A DNA stretch of 64,000 nt from Rhodoplanes sp. Z2-YC6860. GTDB taxonomy: Bacteria; Pseudomonadota; Alphaproteobacteria; Rhizobiales; Xanthobacteraceae. The DNA is taken from assembly GCF_001579845.1 (NCBI RefSeq), contig NZ_CP007440.1:1240001-1304000 (forward strand). Direction: 5' to 3'. Positions within the stretch are counted from its first letter, which is position 1; each line of letters begins with the position of its first letter. Shown piece by piece: positions 59,263 to 64,000 of the stretch. The notes beneath the pieces are model-generated. The model saw nothing but the letters and a program-made list of their open reading frames with translations, was not told where the DNA came from and ran no database searches. Made by a program: the position numbers and the translations under genes.

Positions 59263-60030
59263 TTATGAGGCGGCGGTGACGCCGAAAACCCGGCTGGCGA
59301 ATTGCGGGTAGACCTCGGCCAGCTCGGGAGCGACCACCTGCCGCATCAGCCGGAGCGTCTCGGCGGACGGTGCGGGCGTCACCGGCACCTCCGGCGGGCG
59401 GTCGAACTCGAAGCCGGTGTTGACGATCACCTCGGCGAGCGTGTGACCCGGATGCACGCTTTCCAGCCGGAATCTTCTCCGGTCCTGGTCGAACGAGAAC
59501 AGGCAGCGGTTGGTGATCAGCGCGATCGGCCCGCCGTTGCGATAAACGTTGTCGTCGCTGCCGCCGGGCGCGCTCACGTAAGACACCTTTGGCACCAGCG
59601 TGCGCTTCGAATGCTCCGTGCGGAACAGGATCACCTTCGGCACGACGAAGTAGAGGTACGACGATCCGAACGAGCCGGGGAAGCGCGCGGTCGGATGCTC
59701 CTGCTCGCCGATGCTGACGAGGTTGATGTTGCCTTCGCCGTCGATCTCGCCGCCGGACAGAAAGAACACGTCGATGCGGCCCTGGCCGGCACAGTCGAAC
59801 AGCTCGCGTCCGCCATCGGTGAAGAAGGTGTTCTTCGGGCTGCCGAGCAGCGAGACGTAAGGCTTGTCGAGATTGAGCTCGCGGCCGCGCGCGCGCGCGA
59901 CCAGGGCGGCGGTCGCGGGGATCGGCGAGGCGTTGCCGACCGCGATGTGTTTGACGATGCCGATCAGATCGGCAACGACGGCTGCGAGCAGTTCTTCATC
60001 GCGGAAGTTGGCAGACTGATCGTGAGTCAC
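59263..60030 (-). CDS. CoA-transferase subunit beta (GctB/IpdB-like)
   Basis: 255 aa, GTG start at 60030. Blocks SPKNTFFTDGGRELFDCAGQG, FFLSGGEIDGEGNINLVSIG and VVPKVILFRTEHSKR resemble the beta subunit of glutaconate CoA-transferase and of IpdB, a steroid ring hydrolase of the same fold. The LSGGEIDGEGNIN segment is family-typical. Its alpha partner is the gene at 60234, with a palindromic repeat between the two. The substrate is unknown. Confidence 0.9.
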   Translation of the reverse strand: MTHDQSANFRDEELLAAVVADLIGIVKHIAVGNASPIPATAALVARARGRELNLDKPYVSLLGSPKNTFFTDGGRELFDCAGQGRIDVFFLSGGEIDGEGNINLVSIGEQEHPTARFPGSFGSSYLYFVVPKVILFRTEHSKRTLVPKVSYVSAPGGSDDNVYRNGGPIALITNRCLFSFDQDRRRFRLESVHPGHTLAEVIVNTGFEFDRPPEVPVTPAPSAETLRLMRQVVAPELAEVYPQFASRVFGVTAAS

Positions 60031-60035
60031 AGTTT

Positions 60036-60200
60036 ACCCTCCCCTGGAGGGGGAGGGTCGCGAGCGAAGCTCGCGGGGTGGGGTGATCTTCTTTGCAAAA
60101 AAGTTCACCCCACCCCGCCCGCCTCCGCCATAGCGCGTCGACGACGCGCGTAAACGCGCTGGTGGCTGCGGCGGTCGACCCTCCCCCTCCAGGGGAGGGT
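60036..60200. repeat. Palindromic mosaic repeat, family E
   Basis: Perfect 25-base outer arms (60036-60060 and 60176-60200, ACCCTCCCCTGGAGGGGGAG plus GGTCG and its complement). Inner arms GGGGTGGGGTGA and TCACCCCACCCC, and a 40-base cassette at 60127-60166 shared with family B. It lies between the two CoA-transferase subunit genes. Confidence 0.93.
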
Positions 60201-60233
60201 GGCCGAGCTTTGGGCTTGGTCTAGCGTGATCCA

Positions 60234-61064
60234 TCACGCAGCTTTTCGTTCGTAGACGTACTGGTCGAGATATTTCCTGAAGCCGTCTTCTGTCCCGGCG
60301 AGTCCGGCATACTCCTTCAGATGCTCGGCGTCCCAGGCGTAGTGATCGGGCAGCGGTAGCGGCCAGCAGCCGCGTTCGGCGACCGCAACGCTTTCGACAT
60401 AGAAACCAGGAATCGTTCCCGCGGCGAGCGTCTTGTCTTCCAGCAGATTGCCGTCGAATATTTTTTCGACAGTCGCGACGGTCTTCTCCGCGGCATGCGC
60501 CATGGTCATCAGCTCGCGTTGGCGACCGATCCAGACATTGCCGTCGCGGTCCGCCATCGGTGCGTGAAACAGCGCGACATCGGGCTTGATCGCCGGCAGC
60601 AGCACGATCGGATCGGAGCCCTCCGCGGTGTCGTCGAACGGATTGTCGATGATCTTCCAGTCCGGCCGGTTCTTCAGCACGTCGCTGCCGATCAGGCCGC
60701 GCAGCGGCATGAACGGCACGCCCTTCTCGGCGGCCTGGAACGCGGCGTGCAGCGCCGGACAGGTCGCGTCCCTCATGCGGATCGTGCCTTTGAGGATCGC
60801 CTGGGTGAAGCGCGGCGCGAGGCCGAACTCTCCGAGGCTGACCGCGGAGGTCTCCAGCGTCTCGACCGCGCCGGCCCCGATCAGAAGATCGGCCTGCATG
60901 GTCGAGGTCGGCAGTGCGATCAGGTGCAGCCGCTTGATGCCGCGGCGGATGAGCGCCCGCGTCGCCGCCATCGGCACGCCGGAGCTCTCGCGCGGCACCG
61001 CGAGAACGCAGCCGTCGGCGATGGGCGCAAGCGCGTCGTCGAGGGAACGGGCGATGGTCGGCAT
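60234..61064 (-). CDS. CoA-transferase subunit alpha (GctA/IpdA-like)
   Basis: 276 aa. MPTIARSLDDALAPIADGCV, HLIALPTSTMQADLLIGAGA and RDATCPALHAAFQAAEKGVP fit the alpha subunit of glutaconate-type CoA-transferases. Another block is RDGNVWIGRQRELMTMA. It is the first gene of the minus-strand set and is divergent from the MetF-like gene, 97 bases away. The pair moves CoA to an acid, or performs an IpdAB-type ring opening; sequence alone does not choose between these. Confidence 0.9.
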   Translation of the reverse strand: MPTIARSLDDALAPIADGCVLAVPRESSGVPMAATRALIRRGIKRLHLIALPTSTMQADLLIGAGAVETLETSAVSLGEFGLAPRFTQAILKGTIRMRDATCPALHAAFQAAEKGVPFMPLRGLIGSDVLKNRPDWKIIDNPFDDTAEGSDPIVLLPAIKPDVALFHAPMADRDGNVWIGRQRELMTMAHAAEKTVATVEKIFDGNLLEDKTLAAGTIPGFYVESVAVAERGCWPLPLPDHYAWDAEHLKEYAGLAGTEDGFRKYLDQYVYERKAA

Positions 61065-61161
61065 GACCCGATTCTATGGCCAGCGGCGCTGCACGCCAAG
61101 TGGGCAGGAGCGGCTTTTGCCCATGCTTGAAACGGGGCAGAAATTGGAGAACAACCGGCTC

Positions 61162-62061
61162 ATGCCGATGCTCAGAGACAAGCTCGCCACCGATCGTTTC
61201 GTCATCACCGCCGAGATCGCGCCTCCGGTGTCCTGCGACGCCGCCGATCTGATGGCCAAGGCCGCGCCGCTCAAGGGCCACGCCGATGCGGTCAACGTCA
61301 CCGACGGCGCCGGCGCGCGTGCTCATATGGGGGCCGTCGGCGCGGCCGCGATCCTGCTCCAGGAGGGCATCGAGCCGATTTTGCAACTCACCTGCCGCGA
61401 CCGGAACCGGATCGCGCTGCAAAGTGAGCTGATGGCGGCGGCTGCGCTGGGGGTGCGGAATCTGCTGCTGCTCAAGGGGGACGATCCCAAGCAGGGCGAC
61501 CAGCCGGATGCGAAGCCGGTGTTCGACTACGACACCGCGGCGTTGACCGCGGTTGCGGTCGCGATCCGCGACAAGGGCGAATTGCCGACCGGCAAGAAGG
61601 TTTCCGGCAAGGCCGAGTTCTTCATCGCCGCGGCCGACGTGCCGATCGATCCGCCGGCCGGGTGGGAGCCGAAGTCGCTGAAGGCCAAGCTCGCGGCCGG
61701 CTGCGAATTCGTGCAGACGCAGTTCTGCATGGATGCGTCGGTTGTGCGCCGCTACATGGCGCGGCTCGCTGAGCATGGCGTGAAGGTGCCGTTCCTCATC
61801 GGCATCTCGCCGCTGCGTTCGGCGAAGTCGGCGCGCTGGATGCGGGAGAAGCTGTTCGGAACGATCATTCCGGACGCGACGGTGGCGCGGCTCGAAGCCG
61901 CGAGCGATCCGGCTGCCGAGGGCCGCAAGCTCTGCCTCGACCTGATGAAGGAGCTTGCCACCATCCCGGGCGTCGCCGGCGTGCACATCATGGCGCCGGG
62001 CAACGAAGCTGCGATTGCCGATGTGATCAAGGTTGCCGCCGGTTTAAAGCGGGCGAGATAG
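61162..62061 (+). CDS. Methylenetetrahydrofolate reductase-family protein (MetF-like)
   Basis: About 299 aa FAD-type TIM barrel. FVITAEIAPPVSCDAADLMA, NVTDGAGARAHMG and PILQLTCRDRNRIALQSELM are typical of the MetF group, and LLLLKGDDPKQGDQPDAKPV contains the GDxP motif. Several ATGs are available (61123, 61162, 61168). It may reduce methylene-THF or serve a one-carbon step in demethylation of methoxylated aromatics, as paralogues do in other alphaproteobacteria. Divergent from the CoA-transferase. Confidence 0.85.
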   Translation: MPMLRDKLATDRFVITAEIAPPVSCDAADLMAKAAPLKGHADAVNVTDGAGARAHMGAVGAAAILLQEGIEPILQLTCRDRNRIALQSELMAAAALGVRNLLLLKGDDPKQGDQPDAKPVFDYDTAALTAVAVAIRDKGELPTGKKVSGKAEFFIAAADVPIDPPAGWEPKSLKAKLAAGCEFVQTQFCMDASVVRRYMARLAEHGVKVPFLIGISPLRSAKSARWMREKLFGTIIPDATVARLEAASDPAAEGRKLCLDLMKELATIPGVAGVHIMAPGNEAAIADVIKVAAGLKRAR

Positions 62062-62069
62062 CGCAGCTT

Positions 62070-62194
62070 GTGTCCTGGGCGCAGCGCGGCACGAAGTGAT
62101 GCGCTGCAGACCCGGGACCCCGGTTTCTTGGCAAGCCAACCGGGGTCCCGCATCTGCGGTGCACCGCTACGCGCTGCACCGCGTGCGGGACACG
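62070..62194. repeat. Palindromic mosaic repeat, family D copy 2 (inverted relative to copy 1)
   Basis: The reverse complement reads like copy 1 at 57926-58062 over nearly the whole length, with small length differences near the D1 AGCGAAGCGC loop. Outer arms are GTGTCC and CGGGACAC, inner arms GGGACCCCGGTT and AACCGGGGTCCC. Lies just after the MetF-like stop. Confidence 0.93.
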
Positions 62195-62225
62195 TGTTGA
62201 AAGAGTCACGCCAAGCAACAAGGAA

Positions 62226-62253
62226 AAAGGCCCGGCGTTTCCGCCGGGCCTTT
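62226..62253. terminator. Bidirectional Rho-independent terminator
   Basis: AAAGGCCCGGCG and CGCCGGGCCTTT form a perfect 12-base stem around loop TTTC, with A-rich and T-rich ends on each side. It separates the convergent MetF-like and molybdoenzyme genes and should work in both directions. Confidence 0.88.
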
Positions 62254-62275
62254 GCATTCCTCTTGTGCCGTAAAC

Positions 62276-64000
62276 TTACGACAGCGCCTGCTTCACCCGA
62301 TCCGGCGAGAACGGCACGCGCCTGATCCGCACGCCGGTCGCGTCGAAGATCGCGTTCGCGATCGCCGCCGCCACCGGACGGATGCTCGGCTCGCCCGCGC
62401 CCGACGGCGCGATCTCCGGATGGTTGATCAGCACGAAGTCGATCTTCTCCGGCGTCTCGGTGATGTCGAGGATCGGATAGGTCTGCCAGTCGACGCTGGT
62501 GACGTTCTTGTTGTCGAACTTGACCTCCTCCCACAGCGTGCGGGAGATGCCCTGCACGATGTTGCCCTCGATCGCCTTCTCCAGCCCATCGGGATTGATG
62601 ATCTGGCCGCAGTCGTGCGCCACCGTGAAGCGCTTGGCGAAGACCTTGCCGCTGCCGCGGTCGATCTCCACCTCGGCGATCACCGCGACGCGCGTGCCGT
62701 TGCGCTGCGAATAGGCGATGCCGCGGCCCGCGACCTTCTCGCCGGTCTGGCCCTTGCGCGGCGACGGCCGCGTGTCCCAGCCGAACTTCTGCGCCGCGCC
62801 CTTGATCAGCGCGATGTCGCGCGGATCCTTGACGTACTTCATGCGGAACTCGATCGGGTCCTGGTTGGTCGCCGCCGCCAGCTCGTCCATGAAGGATTCG
62901 CTCGCGAAGTGGATCTGCGGTCCCACGGGGTCGCGCAGATGCGAGGTGCGCAGAGGCGACGAGCGCTCCAGCAGCGGCGGGATGGTTTCCCACGAGGTCT
63001 TCTTGTTGGCGAACTCGTAGGACTCCGCCGGAATGCCGAAGCCGTCGCCGGACTTCAACGCCACGCCGAGCGTCTGGCCGGCGAGCGTGTCGAACAGCTT
63101 GCTGCCGTTGGTGTCGACGTCGACGCGGGAAAACGCCTTGCTCTTGAACTCATAGGCGATGACGTTGCCCTGGGCATCGAGCGCCGCGCGGGCGGTGTGG
63201 ATCGACGCCGGACCCTTCGGGTCCCAGCCCGTGCCTTGCTCGCGCATGTACTGCAGACGCACCGGCTTGCCGACCGCCTTGGCCAGCACCGCGCAGTCAG
63301 CGGCGCAGTCGTCGGCGTCGTTGCGGCCGTAGGAGCCTGGGCCGGTGATCCAGCGCACATGCACGTTCTCGAGCGGTACGCCGAGCTGCGAGGCGAGGCC
63401 GATCTGCACGAAGTGGCTCTTCTGCGTGCCGCTCCAGCAGTTGACCTTGTCGCCCGCAATCTCGACCACGGCGCAGGCCGGGCCCATCGGGGCGTGCGAC
63501 TGGAACGGCCATTCGTACTCGGCCTCGATCACTTTCGCGGCGGTCTTGAAGGCCTCGTCGACATTGCCGGCAGTCTTGCCCTCGACCTGGCTTTTGCGCA
63601 CCGGCGCCTTGCGGATGTGGTCGTAGAGCGCGTTCTGGTTGGGGAACGGAGGCTCGACCTTCGACCACTCGATCTTGAGCGCCTGCATAGCCCTGATCGC
63701 ATCCCATTCCTTGGGCGCGACCAAGCCGATGAAACCGTTCTGATGAACGATCTGGACGCCCGGAATGTCCTTCACCGAGCTTTCGTCGACCTTCACCGGC
63801 ACGGCGCCTGCCACCGGCGGCCGGATCACCCGGCCGTGCACCATGCCCGGCACCTTGATGTCGACGACATAGTCCTCCTGCGAGAATACCTTCGGTGCCA
63901 CGTCCTCGCGCTTGATCGGCTGGCCGACGACCTTGTGGTCCTTGTAGGACTTCGGCTGCGCCTTGCCGGGGGCATAGAGCGCGTTGCCCATCTGCTTGTT
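62276..64000 (-). CDS. Xanthine dehydrogenase-family molybdopterin-binding subunit (isoquinoline 1-oxidoreductase beta-like), 5' end outside window
   Basis: The minus-strand frame is open to the right edge, so the N-terminus lies outside; 574 residues are visible. Molybdopterin-site and substrate-channel blocks are EYEWPFQSHAPMGPACAVVE, YGRNDADDCAADCAVLA, HLRDPVGPQIHFASESFMDE and VAHDCGQIINPDGLEKAIEG. The catalytic Glu is in SGAGEPSIRPVAAAIANAIF. This order matches IorB-type large subunits that pair with a small [2Fe-2S] subunit, not seen here. Unlike 47898-50231, its form resembles isoquinoline or nicotinate-type hydroxylases. The substrate is unknown. Confidence 0.92.
   Translation of the reverse strand, partial: NKQMGNALYAPGKAQPKSYKDHKVVGQPIKREDVAPKVFSQEDYVVDIKVPGMVHGRVIRPPVAGAVPVKVDESSVKDIPGVQIVHQNGFIGLVAPKEWDAIRAMQALKIEWSKVEPPFPNQNALYDHIRKAPVRKSQVEGKTAGNVDEAFKTAAKVIEAEYEWPFQSHAPMGPACAVVEIAGDKVNCWSGTQKSHFVQIGLASQLGVPLENVHVRWITGPGSYGRNDADDCAADCAVLAKAVGKPVRLQYMREQGTGWDPKGPASIHTARAALDAQGNVIAYEFKSKAFSRVDVDTNGSKLFDTLAGQTLGVALKSGDGFGIPAESYEFANKKTSWETIPPLLERSSPLRTSHLRDPVGPQIHFASESFMDELAAATNQDPIEFRMKYVKDPRDIALIKGAAQKFGWDTRPSPRKGQTGEKVAGRGIAYSQRNGTRVAVIAEVEIDRGSGKVFAKRFTVAHDCGQIINPDGLEKAIEGNIVQGISRTLWEEVKFDNKNVTSVDWQTYPILDITETPEKIDFVLINHPEIAPSGAGEPSIRPVAAAIANAIFDATGVRIRRVPFSPDRVKQALS

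Noticed and set aside
31178-62194. Repeats as CRISPR or insertion sequences
   Set aside because: The repeats are single palindromic elements in separate gaps, without regular spacers, target-site duplications or a transposase gene; they fit RIME/BIME-type elements.

Overview
The window is high-GC alphaproteobacterial chromosome, most like Hyphomicrobiales of the Bradyrhizobium/Xanthobacteraceae/Pseudolabrys kind. This is inferred from protein flavour, the many orphan Bug (TctC) receptors, CaiB/BaiF and Gfo/Idh/MocA paralogues, and dense families of intergenic palindromic mosaic repeats. No database search was possible. No transposase, integrase, phage gene or CRISPR array was seen. One tRNA gene (Ser-GGA) is present.

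Layout. 1-5.1 kb: the end of a GGDEF diguanylate cyclase, a small unknown protein, a chemoreceptor, two Bug-type solute receptors and a small unknown protein. 5.2-15.7 kb (all minus strand, read from 15.7 down to 5.2): a tightly packed operon for an unusual surface glycan. It holds two NAD-dependent sugar epimerase/dehydratases, a GT2 glycosyltransferase, two Gfo/Idh/MocA oxidoreductases, a sugar C-methyltransferase-like enzyme, a radical SAM enzyme, a sugar-1-phosphate nucleotidyltransferase and a large polytopic membrane protein. tRNA-Ser follows at 15.8 kb.

16.0-31.2 kb: a molybdenum/molybdenum-cofactor island. It carries modA, a DUF2325 protein, a ModE-type DNA-binding domain, a FecCD-type ABC importer (candidate molybdate/tungstate importer of the MolBCA kind), a signal-less ModA-like protein, fdhD, mobA, moeA, mobB, a PepSY-like/cytochrome b pair, a MoeA fused to a periplasmic-binding-like domain, a degenerate MoeA paralogue and a TusA-type protein. 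Two inverted repeats with E. coli ModE-box geometry (8-base arms, 8-base spacer) lie just upstream of modA and the DUF2325 gene. This points to molybdate control and is the most interesting regulatory signal in the window. The molybdoenzyme that the island would serve (probably a formate dehydrogenase, given fdhD) is not in the window.

31.3-47.8 kb: catabolic and transport genes. These are a Bug receptor, a CaiB/BaiF CoA-transferase, an enoyl-CoA hydratase-like protein missing one catalytic Glu, an ABC importer with three tandem paralogous Tat-exported binding proteins and one fused permease, an MmgE/PrpD protein, an SDR lacking the catalytic Ser and Tyr, an MFS transporter, a 2OG-Fe(II) oxygenase-like protein, an aldehyde dehydrogenase, a Rieske ferredoxin and a DUF1697 protein.

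47.9-64 kb: two separate orphan xanthine-dehydrogenase-family large subunits flank a degradation region. It has a two-subunit Rieske ring-hydroxylating oxygenase followed by an ACMSD-like amidohydrolase and an Ldh-family dehydrogenase, three Gfo/Idh/MocA oxidoreductases, a Bug receptor, a two-subunit CoA-transferase and a MetF-like reductase. Large palindromic repeats of at least five families fill most longer gaps from 31 kb onward. Two copies (57.9 and 62.1 kb) are nearly identical in opposite orientation, and two otherwise different families share a 40-base internal cassette.
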